Positions 1 through 7,204 of a stretch of DNA of 64,000 nucleotides are shown in pieces; the stretch's first letter is position 1, and each line of letters starts with the position of its first letter. The notes under the pieces are model-generated. The model was not told the origin of the DNA. It made no database searches and saw only the letters and a program-made list of their open reading frames with translations. A program made the translations under genes and the position numbers. Origin of the DNA: Archangium violaceum Cb vi76 (GTDB lineage Bacteria > Myxococcota > Myxococcia > Myxococcales > Myxococcaceae). The stretch covers positions 62,001-126,000 of the forward strand of contig NZ_JPMI01000367.1 in the NCBI RefSeq assembly GCF_000733295.1. Direction: 5' to 3'.

Positions 1-566
1 AAGGGTCATGCTTTTCCACGAGCCAACGACCCACTTCGCGAACTGCCTGCTGCCGTCGAGCATTCAGTGGGAAGAGCATATAGTTTGCCGATGCGCAGGG
101 CGAACTATGACATTGGCCGATGCTGTCCTCGTGCCAATAAGGTTCCATGTTCGTGCGCCATGGCATGGGAATGTCCCGAACACGGGCCGAAGCACGTGGG
201 CAAACACGACTGATCTCCGCCCTGGAACTCCACGATCTTCCCGTATGCGGTCGAGAGGGCTGACGGATTTCCAGTGGTGGGGCGGTACGCCCACCAGGCA
301 ACCGCGCTCGAAGGCCTGGGGTGAGCAGTCACTGTGCCCCAGACGCCCACTGCCCCTGCTGGGGGGGGAGCCGCCTGGGTCAGCGTGTGCCCAAAGGGGC
401 TGCACTGCCTCTCCACCAGCACGGCGCACAGCTCGCGTGACACTCGGCAGCAGCCCTCCGCGACCCCTCGGTTCCAGCCCTCCGCCAAGAACCTGTTTGG
501 TCTCCCAGGCGATCCGCGCCTCCTCGGTAGGAGTGGGCTTGGCTCAGAGTGGCGGGCTACTTTCAA
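1..566. other. Gene-free left edge, no recognisable coding sequence
   Basis: Open frames exist on both strands here, but none has convincing codon usage, a ribosome binding site or a recognisable domain. Base composition is less GC-biased than in the genes that follow. It may hold decayed mobile DNA, since it abuts a tmRNA-like fragment, but I see no transposase or integrase motif in any frame. Confidence 0.5.
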
Positions 567-600
567 GAGGCGGCGGGAATCGAACCCGCCGCTCCGCGAT
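567..600 (-). other. tmRNA or tRNA 3'-end remnant, possible attachment site
   Basis: Read on the minus strand, this stretch has a T-arm (stem GCGGG, loop TTCGATT, stem CCCGC) followed by CGCCTC, which is how bacterial ssrA genes end. The GGAGCG before the stem also resembles the tmRNA 3' half. The rest of a tRNA or tmRNA is not present: the P450 stop codon lies 18 bases away. The CCA end is absent, with TTGAA following. Such 3' fragments are usually left when an island integrates into ssrA or a tRNA gene. tmRNA rather than tRNA is my reading from memory of ssrA ends; the T-arm itself is seen directly. Confidence 0.4.
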
Positions 601-617
601 CCAGCGTGGGTACGCGG

Positions 618-1865
618 CTAGGCGGCCTCGCGCACGGCGGTCTGGGCTCCGGACGGCGACAGGATCAGCGGCAGGGCCTTGAGTCCCCGCAGCCCGATGG
701 AGCCGCGCCAGCGCAGCTTCTCCGCGGGCACGGCGAGCTTCATTTCCGGGAAGCGCCGCACCAGATGCTGGAGCGCGATGGTTCCCTCCAGCCGCGCCAG
801 CGGCGCCCCCAGGCAGTAGTGCACGCCCATTCCAAAGGCCACGTGGCGGTTGGGCTTGCGGGTGATGTCGAGCGTGTCCGGGTTCTCGAACACCGACTCA
901 TCCCGGTTCGCCGAGGCCAGCAGGGGCAGCACCGTGGCTCCCCGGGGAATCACGTGCCCGTCCAGCTGGATGTCCTCCCGGGCGTAGCGGGGCGAGGGCT
1001 GGTCGACGGGGTTGCCGTAGCGCAGCAGCTCCTCGACCGCGGAGCCGATCAACTCGGGATTCTCGCGCAGCTTCTGGAGCTGCTCCGGGTGCTGCAGGAG
1101 CGCCAGCGTTCCATTGCCAATCAGGTTGACCGTGGTCTCATGTCCCGCCAGCAGCAGCAGGAAGATCATGGAGATGAGCTCGTCCTCGCTGAGACGCTCT
1201 CCCTGCTCCTCCGCCTGCACGAGCGCCGTGAGCAGGTCATCCCGGGGCTCCGTCTGGCGCAGGCGGATGAGCTTGCGGAAGAAGCGCATCATGTTGAAGG
1301 CGTTGGGCGTCTGGAGCAGGAACCCCGAGGGGGTGCCGAGGTTGTCCAGCAGGCCGCCCATCTGCCGGTGGAACGTCAGCCGATCCTCCTCGGGAACGCC
1401 CATCATCTCCGAGATGACCGTCAGCGGCAGGGGGAGCGCGAAGTCGGCGAGCAGATCGACGGTCGGCTTCTTCTGGGCCGCGTCGAGCAGCTCGCCGACG
1501 ATCTTCTCCACCGCCTGCTTCATCTCCTCGATCCGCCGGGGGGTGAAGCCCTTGTGCACCAGATCCCGCAGGCGGCGGTGATCCGGCGCGTCTTTGGAGA
1601 GCATGTTGTTCTGGAGGATCCGGAACAGCTTGGGCACCCACCAGCGGTCCATGGGATCCTTGCCCTCCAGGACGTTGCGGCGGTCGTTGGCGAGCCGTGG
1701 GTCCGTGAAGGAGCTCACGATGTCGTTGTAGCGCGTGAGGTAGTAGGTCTTCCCGAAGATGGGGTGTTTGTAGAGAACGACCGGTGACTCCTTCCGCAAG
1801 CGGGCGTAGGTGGGGTACGGGTTGGCCCGGAGCTCCGGGGTCTTGAGGTTGATTTCAGGGGTCAT
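618..1865 (-). CDS. Cytochrome P450 (415 aa)
   Basis: Soluble bacterial P450 monooxygenase, which would take electrons from ferredoxin partners not found in this window. The heme-binding loop FGMGVHYCLG puts the proximal thiolate at Cys351. The I-helix oxygen-activation motif AGHETT and the K-helix ExxR (EELLR) are both present, and length is normal. The start at 1865 is chosen because GGGAG precedes it at good spacing and the residues upstream of it are non-P450-like. It lies 25 bp downstream of a second P450 on the same strand, so the two probably share a transcript with the TetR gene beyond. The substrate cannot be read from sequence; secondary-metabolite or fatty-acid hydroxylation is typical of such pairs. 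Confidence 0.93.
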   Translation of the reverse strand: MTPEINLKTPELRANPYPTYARLRKESPVVLYKHPIFGKTYYLTRYNDIVSSFTDPRLANDRRNVLEGKDPMDRWWVPKLFRILQNNMLSKDAPDHRRLRDLVHKGFTPRRIEEMKQAVEKIVGELLDAAQKKPTVDLLADFALPLPLTVISEMMGVPEEDRLTFHRQMGGLLDNLGTPSGFLLQTPNAFNMMRFFRKLIRLRQTEPRDDLLTALVQAEEQGERLSEDELISMIFLLLLAGHETTVNLIGNGTLALLQHPEQLQKLRENPELIGSAVEELLRYGNPVDQPSPRYAREDIQLDGHVIPRGATVLPLLASANRDESVFENPDTLDITRKPNRHVAFGMGVHYCLGAPLARLEGTIALQHLVRRFPEMKLAVPAEKLRWRGSIGLRGLKALPLILSPSGAQTAVREAA

Positions 1866-1890
1866 CGGTCGTCTCCCGGGAGTGGATGCC

Positions 1891-3105
1891 TCAGTTCTTG
1901 CGCAGCCAGAGCGAGCGGGGCCCACGCAGGAAGAACGAGCCACCGTAGTCGATGCGCTCGGGCTGGCGCGAGGCGAAGCCCAGCCGCGGGGCGCGCTCCA
2001 TCAGATCCTTGAGCGCCACGGGGGCCTCCAGCCGCGTCAGCGGAGCACCCAGGCAGAAGTGGATGCCGTGGCCGAACGACATCAGGCCGTTCGTCTCTCG
2101 CTCGGGGTCGAAGCGCTCGGGGTTGGAGAACTTGCGCGGATCATGGTTGGCGGACGCCAGCATCGCCACCACCGTGGACCCCTCGGGCACCTTCCCGCCG
2201 CTCAGCTCCACGTCCTGCGTGGCGCGGCGCATCAGCCCCATCACGGGCGAGTCGTAGCGCAGCGTCTCCTCGGACACCCGGGCGCAGGCCTCGCGCGTGG
2301 GGTTGCGCCGCAGCCACTCGTACTGCTCCGGGTTGCGGATGAGGGAGACCAGGCTGTTGCCCAGCAGGTTCGTGGTCGTCTCGTTGCCGGCGATGAGCAG
2401 GATGATGGCGAAGGAGTTCACCTCCTGGGGCGTCAGGGCCTCGACGCCGTCACTGCTCTGGACGAGCAGGGAGATGAGGTCGCCCTTGGGCTCGAGGCGG
2501 CGCTTCTCGGCGATCTCCGACATGTAGTCGCTCATCTCCTTGGTGTTGCGGATGGCCTCTTCCGGGGGCTTGCCATCGCGCAGGGTCTGCGCGCCGGATT
2601 GGATGAGCGAGTCGCTCCAGCGCTTGAAGTCGCGGCGCCGGGACACCTCGATGCCGAGCATCTCCGAGATGACGGTGACGGGCAGGGGCGAGGCCAGTCC
2701 GTCCATGAAGTCGAACTCGTCACGGGCGGTCATCTCCGCGATGAGCCCCCGGGACAGCTCGAGCACGCGGGGCTCCATCTCGGCGATGCGCTTGGGGAGG
2801 AAGGCCCGGCTGACCAGGCCGCGCAGCCGCGTGTGGATGGGCGGATCCGAGTTGACCAGGTTGGCCACCGAGCCATCCAGGGGGGAGGTCTCCTTGGCCA
2901 GCTGGCCGTTGACGCGGATGTCCACGGAGGAGAACAGGGCGGGGTTCTTCAGGATGTACGTCACGTCCTCGTAGCGGCTGACGACGTGGGCCTGGAGGCT
3001 CTTGAGCCAGAAGAGGGGCGCCTTCTCTCGCAGCTCGGCGAAGTAGGGGTACGGGTTGTTGATGACCTCGGGGTTGAGGACGTCAAACGTGTCCAACAGG
3101 CTCAT
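1891..3105 (-). CDS. Cytochrome P450 (404 aa)
   Basis: Second bacterial P450, paralogous in layout to the next gene downstream. It carries the heme loop FGHGIHFCLG (Cys351), the I-helix motif AGNETT (Asn in place of the usual His or Glu before ETT) and the K-helix EETLR. The start at 3105 follows AAGGAG seven bases upstream; the open frame extends further upstream, but that part is low-complexity and antisense-like. It sits 46 bp downstream of the TetR-type regulator on the same strand. The tandem pair plus regulator suggests a small inducible oxidation cassette. Whether the two enzymes act in sequence or on different substrates is unknown. Confidence 0.93.
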   Translation of the reverse strand: MSLLDTFDVLNPEVINNPYPYFAELREKAPLFWLKSLQAHVVSRYEDVTYILKNPALFSSVDIRVNGQLAKETSPLDGSVANLVNSDPPIHTRLRGLVSRAFLPKRIAEMEPRVLELSRGLIAEMTARDEFDFMDGLASPLPVTVISEMLGIEVSRRRDFKRWSDSLIQSGAQTLRDGKPPEEAIRNTKEMSDYMSEIAEKRRLEPKGDLISLLVQSSDGVEALTPQEVNSFAIILLIAGNETTTNLLGNSLVSLIRNPEQYEWLRRNPTREACARVSEETLRYDSPVMGLMRRATQDVELSGGKVPEGSTVVAMLASANHDPRKFSNPERFDPERETNGLMSFGHGIHFCLGAPLTRLEAPVALKDLMERAPRLGFASRQPERIDYGGSFFLRGPRSLWLRKN

Positions 3106-3151
3106 GGTGTGGCTCCTTGGTGGGAACGACAGCGGTGACAGGAGTGAGGGC

Positions 3152-3793
3152 TCAGCGCGGGGCGGCGCCTTCCAGGAAGCACCGCAGCAGCGGCGCGAGC
3201 AGCGCCTCGGTGGGCGAGGGCTGTTTCGCGAGGAGCTGGCGCACGACGAGGCCATACATCATGTCCAGCAACAGCCCGGGGTAGTGGGGGGCATCCTCGG
3301 GCCGCAAGGCACCTTCCTGGATGCCTTGCTCGCCGAGGTGCTCGAGGCGCAGGGAGACCTCGCGCCACATCTCCAGGTGGCGATCCAGGTCCTCTTCCCG
3401 CGAGGCATCGCGCCGCAGCGAGTCCTCCAACAGGAGGGAGAGGAGCCGGAAGTGCGTCTGGGAGTGTTCCAGGATGCAGCGCAGGAACCCGTGCAGCCGC
3501 GCGCGGTAGGGGTTTTGAAGGCTGCGCTCCAGCTCCGCGTCGAGCAGGGCGAGCAGCTCGCGCCCACGCGTGTCGCGCAGGGCCGCCAGGAGCTGCTGCC
3601 GGTCCTCGAAGTAGTTGTAGAGCGTCCCCACGGAGACGCCCACGCGCGCGGCGATGTCGTCCATGCGCGCGGCCTGGCCCTGCTCGCTCAGCACCTGCTC
3701 GGCGGCGTCGAGGATGGCGGCCCGCGCCTCCTCCTTCATCCGCATCCGCATGGACTGGGGCTTGCCGCGGGGGGTGGTTGAGCGCGCGTTCAT
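3152..3793 (-). CDS. TetR-family transcriptional regulator (213 aa)
   Basis: One-component repressor with an N-terminal helix-turn-helix (AILDAAEQVL through MDDIAARVGVSVGTLYNYF, about residues 22-60) and a divergent all-helical ligand and dimerisation domain. Length is typical for the family. The start at 3793 is the first Met of the conserved part; an upstream Met would add 31 residues encoded by promoter-like sequence. No Shine-Dalgarno is visible just upstream, and a TATATT -10-like box ends 11 bases before the ATG, so the mRNA could be nearly leaderless. As first gene before two P450s it most likely controls them and itself, with a P450 substrate or product as ligand (inference). Confidence 0.9.
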   Translation of the reverse strand: MNARSTTPRGKPQSMRMRMKEEARAAILDAAEQVLSEQGQAARMDDIAARVGVSVGTLYNYFEDRQQLLAALRDTRGRELLALLDAELERSLQNPYRARLHGFLRCILEHSQTHFRLLSLLLEDSLRRDASREEDLDRHLEMWREVSLRLEHLGEQGIQEGALRPEDAPHYPGLLLDMMYGLVVRQLLAKQPSPTEALLAPLLRCFLEGAAPR

Positions 3794-3797
3794 GAAG

Positions 3798-3834
3798 TTG
3801 AACCAATATACAAAAACATGAAAGTCCAGTTCAA
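3798..3834 (-). promoter_or_regulatory. Promoter with inverted-repeat arms upstream of tetR-P450 genes
   Basis: On the minus strand TTGAAC (3834-3829) and TATATT (3810-3805) form -35 and -10-like boxes 18 bases apart. The -35 box TTGAAC is matched by an inverted GTTCAA at 3803-3798, downstream of the -10, so the promoter is framed by inverted arms. This AT-rich patch stands out in GC-rich surroundings. A TetR operator overlapping its own promoter would be expected here. The boxes are seen; the regulatory role is inferred. Confidence 0.5.
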
Positions 3835-3909
3835 GCGGAAGAGGCAGGAGAGCAGGCAAGGCCTCCTTGGGACGTTCGGGAGGCAACAGTCCTTCCCTCT
3901 GGGGCGAGA

Positions 3910-3933
3910 GGTGGTGGCTACCGGAGGCTCGGC
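3910..3933 (+). repeat. 24-bp direct repeat, left copy
   Basis: Shares TGGCTACCGGAGGCTCGGC exactly with 6236-6254 and extends five bases further left with one mismatch. The two copies are in the same orientation about 2.3 kb apart and bracket the low-GC kinase/HAD gene pair. Confidence 0.8.
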
Positions 3934-4316
3934 ACTAACCGGAGGGGGGCTACCTTGAGAGCTGACGGCGTGTTCCAAGGGCCGTGGCTTCGATGCCAGT
4001 CCCATTAGCCGCTACGCGCTGCACACACGGGTGTTGCCGCAGGCTTGGTTGTTGGCCAAGCGCGTCAAATACTCCGTGGTTCGGGCGTTGGACGGGTTGT
4101 CGGGACAGGGAGCCGCTGTGCAGAGGGCCTGCCCTGGTTTTGGCTACGAGCGGGGGCAATTGATCCCAATAGTCGGACCAATCGGCATGCCTCGCTCTGG
4201 AAGGTGCTCCCATTTCCTACAGGAGCACCCCTGAGAGAACTGATTCCGAACTGGCTTGGGTCGTGCTTCTCGGGGTTCAACACGCGAGCCCGAGGCTCAC
4301 TCCTGATGGCATGGGG
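3934..4316. other. Intergenic, low GC, with a strong hairpin
   Basis: No believable gene on either strand. The notable element is a perfect inverted repeat, GGTGCTCC at 4203-4210 and GGAGCACC at 4222-4229, with an 11-base loop and no T-run on either side. It lies beyond the 3' end of the kinase-like gene and could stabilise or end its transcript. The remainder looks like decayed sequence of the same foreign composition as the neighbouring genes. Confidence 0.45.
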
Positions 4317-5018
4317 CTACCGCTTATGGCCCTTCGTGCCGACGAGTGCGAACTGCTCCATCCAGAGGTCTCCAGATGTCGGTGCATCAAATTCCTGTGG
4401 ATGCGCCGAGGAGAGAGGTCCTGCATAGAGCTTTTCAATCAGCCCGTGGGTGATGTCGTCGGGCGGTAACATGCCGTTCACGGGGTGTAGGTAAGGCCGC
4501 TTGATGCTGCGGAAGACTTTTGCCACTGCGGCGAGGGTGTCCCTCTCTTCAAAGAGGTTTTCTCGGTCTCCACGCTTGCGGATGCGCCGCACTCCTTCTT
4601 CTGGCTCCACATCAAGGAACACCAGCAGGTTTGGTGGCGGAGCGAACTCTTCGTTCTTCCGGAGGATCTCTTCAGGATCGAATCCCCGAGCCCCTTGATA
4701 AGCAGCCGTGGAGAAGTAGTAGCGATCCACGATGACGATCTTGCCCTGCTCCAGCGCGGGATTGAGCAGCGTCTTGACGTGTTCCTTGCGGTCTCGCATG
4801 AAGAGTTCGAGTTCATCTTCAGGTGAGAGCCGACCCGTGGTGGCCGATTCACGCAGCTTGCGCCCCCACTTCCCATCCGTGGGTTCCTTACTGCGGATGA
4901 CGTCCCAGCCATCTTCGGCAAGGATCTTGTGCAGGCGCTCGGCCTGAGTGGTCTTTCCCGCCCCATCAATGCCCTCGATGACGAGGAGCAAACCCTTCTT
5001 CAGGTGACGCTTTTGCAC
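4317..5018 (-). CDS. Thymidylate-kinase-like nucleoside monophosphate kinase (233 aa)
   Basis: P-loop kinase with EGIDGAGKTTQ at residues 15-25, the DRYYFSTAAYQG segment that carries the family DR motif in the acceptor site, and an EPTDG loop near residue 46, all typical of dTMP kinase. It would convert dTMP (or a related dNMP) to the diphosphate using ATP. It starts with GTG at 5018 after GGGAGGAT. The C-terminal 30 residues after the usual fold are extra. Codon use and GC are clearly lower than in the neighbours (32 of 60 bases are G or C at 4501-4560), so it is probably an acquired second tmk rather than the housekeeping one. It is divergent from a HAD phosphatase inside the same repeat-bounded segment. 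Confidence 0.85.
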   Translation of the reverse strand: MQKRHLKKGLLLVIEGIDGAGKTTQAERLHKILAEDGWDVIRSKEPTDGKWGRKLRESATTGRLSPEDELELFMRDRKEHVKTLLNPALEQGKIVIVDRYYFSTAAYQGARGFDPEEILRKNEEFAPPPNLLVFLDVEPEEGVRRIRKRGDRENLFEERDTLAAVAKVFRSIKRPYLHPVNGMLPPDDITHGLIEKLYAGPLSSAHPQEFDAPTSGDLWMEQFALVGTKGHKR

Positions 5019-5276
5019 GGGGGCATCCTCCCAGGGATCCCGGTGGAGTCAAAGATCAGGTAGGAGTAAGCACCACCAGCACCAACCGCTAGCGGTCCCC
5101 CGCTCTTCGTGCACCTATAAGCGCTGCGGCACTGTACGAGGATGGGCGCGCTTACCGTTCCTTCTCGGAATGGGGTGGGGTCGTGTGAGAGGCCTCCCAG
5201 CGTCAGGGTCGTTGCGTGTTCTCTGCAGGGGTGTAGATCGTCCGGGTCCCTTTGCGGTCTCCCTGGAGCGCACCTC

Positions 5277-6167
5277 ATGATTCGGCTGGTCGTCACGGAC
5301 ATGGACGGAACGCTGTATTCGTGGATTGACTACATCGTTCCGGCGGTGGAGGCGCTGGTCGGCTCAGTGGAGCGTTCGACCGATTGGCCGCGCATCAAGA
5401 TTGTGCAGGCACTCAAGAAGGTCTACGCGAAGTACGAATCGAACGAGTATCCGTTCGTCCTCCAGGAGTCGGAGATCTTCGAGGCGTTCCCCGAGTTCGG
5501 CTCGTTCGACAAACTGATCATCGAGCCCGCACGTACCGCTTTCAAGGACGCCCGTAAGAAGTACCTCCAGCCCTACCCGGGCGTTATCGACACGCTTGAG
5601 AAGTTGAAACAGCAGGGTATCCCCGTGGTGGCGCTTACGGACGCACCGCGCAATCCCGTGGAACTTCGGGCGAAGATGCTCAAGCTCGATCAGTATCTGG
5701 ACGCCATCTACTGCCTGCCGGGATTCGAGTTCCCGAAAAGCGATGGCGGAGAGAAGAAGATCTCTCCGCGCATTGAGAAAAAAGAGCAGCAGGGCGAGTA
5801 CCGGGCCGCATGTCGGGTAACAGAGCTGCCTCGAGACTACGAGAAGCCAAATCCGCTTGGTTTGCGGCGCATCTGTGAGGAGATGGGGGTCTCGCCGACG
5901 GAGACGCTCGTTGTGGGTGACGCGCTCAAGAAGGACGTGGCCGTGGCTCGGGAGGTGGGTGCAGTGGACTGCTGGGCCGAATACGGCACCTACATCTCTT
6001 TGGAGTACAAGGAGCGGCTCGAAATCATCTCGGCTCCGGCCATCACGAAGCGCCATGCTGCGAGCATCCTTGATGGCGATGCTCGTAAGAATGCGCATCC
6101 GACGCACCGGATCTCCAACTTCGAGCAGATTCTCCAGATCATCGACAGCGCTTCAGCGCGGGCGTGA
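5277..6167 (+). CDS. HAD-family hydrolase (296 aa)
   Basis: Haloacid-dehalogenase-fold phosphatase. Motif I is VVTDMDGTLY with nucleophile Asp8 and acid/base Asp10; motif II is the VALTDA segment; motif III/IV is VVGDALKKDVAVAREVGA near residue 213. A long cap lies between motifs I and II, containing many Lys and Glu residues. The start at 5277 has GGAG ten bases upstream; the reading frame before it has no RBS. GC is low, as in the divergent kinase gene. HAD enzymes of this kind dephosphorylate small phosphoesters such as nucleotides or sugar phosphates; paired with a nucleotide kinase it may act on nucleotide pools, which is inference only. Confidence 0.85.
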   Translation: MIRLVVTDMDGTLYSWIDYIVPAVEALVGSVERSTDWPRIKIVQALKKVYAKYESNEYPFVLQESEIFEAFPEFGSFDKLIIEPARTAFKDARKKYLQPYPGVIDTLEKLKQQGIPVVALTDAPRNPVELRAKMLKLDQYLDAIYCLPGFEFPKSDGGEKKISPRIEKKEQQGEYRAACRVTELPRDYEKPNPLGLRRICEEMGVSPTETLVVGDALKKDVAVAREVGAVDCWAEYGTYISLEYKERLEIISAPAITKRHAASILDGDARKNAHPTHRISNFEQILQIIDSASARA

Positions 6168-6230
6168 AGTTCAGGGCCCTTCGTTGACGTGGAGACAATG
6201 CGTGGGGCCTATCCGTCACGAACTCTTCCG

Positions 6231-6254
6231 GGTGTTGGCTACCGGAGGCTCGGC
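6231..6254 (+). repeat. 24-bp direct repeat, right copy
   Basis: Right-hand copy of the repeat at 3910-3933, with one mismatch in 24 bases (G to T at the fifth position). GC rises sharply to the chromosomal level just after it, so it coincides with the edge of the foreign segment. Confidence 0.8.
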
Positions 6255-6286
6255 CCGGCCCCGAGGCGCGGCGGGGTCAGGCCGGG

Positions 6287-6297
6287 GCGATAATCCC
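6287..6297 (+). promoter_or_regulatory. GCGATAATCCC motif, -10-like, before amidase
   Basis: GCGATAATCCC occurs here and again at 7156-7166 before the next gene. GATAAT differs from the consensus -10 by one base. Here it ends eight bases before the ATG, which would give a leaderless message. No clear -35 was found. Confidence 0.35.
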
Positions 6298-6301
6298 GGG
6301 T

Positions 6302-7072
6302 ATGGCCACGTCGAATGCCTCCGCTCTGGGCGCTTCTGGCAGCTCCTCTTCCTCCCTCCCCGAGGGCCCGCTGTCCGAGGGCAGCAAGGGCCCGGACGTG
6401 CAGCGGCTCCAGGCCGTGTTGATCCAGCTCGGGTACCTGAGCGGCAAGGCGGACGGGGACTTCGGGCCGAAGACGAAGCAGGCCCTCATGCGCTTCCAGC
6501 GGGAGTGGCGGCTCACCCAGGACGGTGAGTACGGGCCCCGGACGCGCGCCGCGCTCCTCAAGGCGCTGGTGCCCGTGAAGAAGCCCCCCATTGTCTCCAA
6601 GCCCTCGCGAAACCAGGAGTCTCGCCGGGGCGTGCCCATCGACGCCATCGTCCTGCACCACACCGCCACCAACAGCGCGCGGATAGACCTGGCCACGCTG
6701 CGCTGGGTGCGCGGCAACAACCGGGTGAGCGCGCACTACCTGGTGGGGCCGGATGGCACCGTCTACCAGCTCGTGCCGGACAGCATGGCCGCCTGGCACG
6801 CGGGCCGTTCCTCGCTGCACGGCGACACCGAGCCCAGCGTCAACACGCGTTCCATCGGCATCGAAATCACCAACGACGGCACCGGCCAGACGCCCTTCAC
6901 CGAGGCGCAGTACCGGGCGCTGGAGCAGCTCGTGCCGTACCTGGCCCGGCGGTATTGGGTGCCGAAGGAGAACATCCTCGGGCACCGGGACGTGGCCCCG
7001 GGCCGCAAGACGGACCCGGCCGACAACTTCGACTGGGCCCGCGTCCGCCGCGCCGTCGACGCGGCCGTGTGA
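6302..7072 (+). CDS. N-acetylmuramoyl-L-alanine amidase with peptidoglycan-binding domain (256 aa)
   Basis: Cell-wall hydrolase that cuts the bond between MurNAc and the stem peptide. Residues 28-90 are a PG_binding_1 three-helix domain (GPDVQRLQAVLIQLGY... DGDFGPKTKQAL), and 112-250 are an Amidase_2 zinc domain with likely ligands His119 or His120, His228 in ILGHRDVAPG, and Asp238. No signal peptide is visible: the N-terminus is a Ser/Ala-rich linker, so export would need another route (type VI secretion, lysis or a phage-like particle) or the enzyme acts after lysis. It lies just outside the repeat-bounded segment and upstream of a serine-hydrolase-fold protein with the same upstream motif. 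Confidence 0.9.
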   Translation: MATSNASALGASGSSSSSLPEGPLSEGSKGPDVQRLQAVLIQLGYLSGKADGDFGPKTKQALMRFQREWRLTQDGEYGPRTRAALLKALVPVKKPPIVSKPSRNQESRRGVPIDAIVLHHTATNSARIDLATLRWVRGNNRVSAHYLVGPDGTVYQLVPDSMAAWHAGRSSLHGDTEPSVNTRSIGIEITNDGTGQTPFTEAQYRALEQLVPYLARRYWVPKENILGHRDVAPGRKTDPADNFDWARVRRAVDAAV

Positions 7073-7155
7073 CGCGGGGCGTCATGGGGACTGGGGCCGG
7101 ACTCGGGGTGTGGGAGCCCGCACGGAGAGTGGGACGCAACTTCCGCCCGCTGATC

Positions 7156-7166
7156 GCGATAATCCC
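7156..7166 (+). promoter_or_regulatory. GCGATAATCCC motif, second copy
   Basis: Identical 11-mer to that before the amidase gene, here about 40 bases upstream of the start codon at 7205. It fits a -10 region with a short leader. The shared motif suggests that the two genes answer to the same sigma factor. Confidence 0.35.
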
Positions 7167-7204
7167 TCAACGGATTTTCCCGAGCCCTACCGCTGGAGCC
7201 CCCC

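Noticed and set aside
8-682. 224-codon plus-strand frame at the left edge
   Set aside because: It runs through the tmRNA-like fragment and into the 3' end of the P450 gene, has no RBS and no recognisable domain.
4203-4229. Rho-independent terminator at the GGTGCTCC hairpin
   Set aside because: The stem is perfect but there is no T-run on either strand, so it is listed as a hairpin only.
5364-6107. 247-codon minus-strand frame antisense to the HAD gene
   Set aside because: The HAD gene shows all motifs on the plus strand; the antisense translation lacks them.
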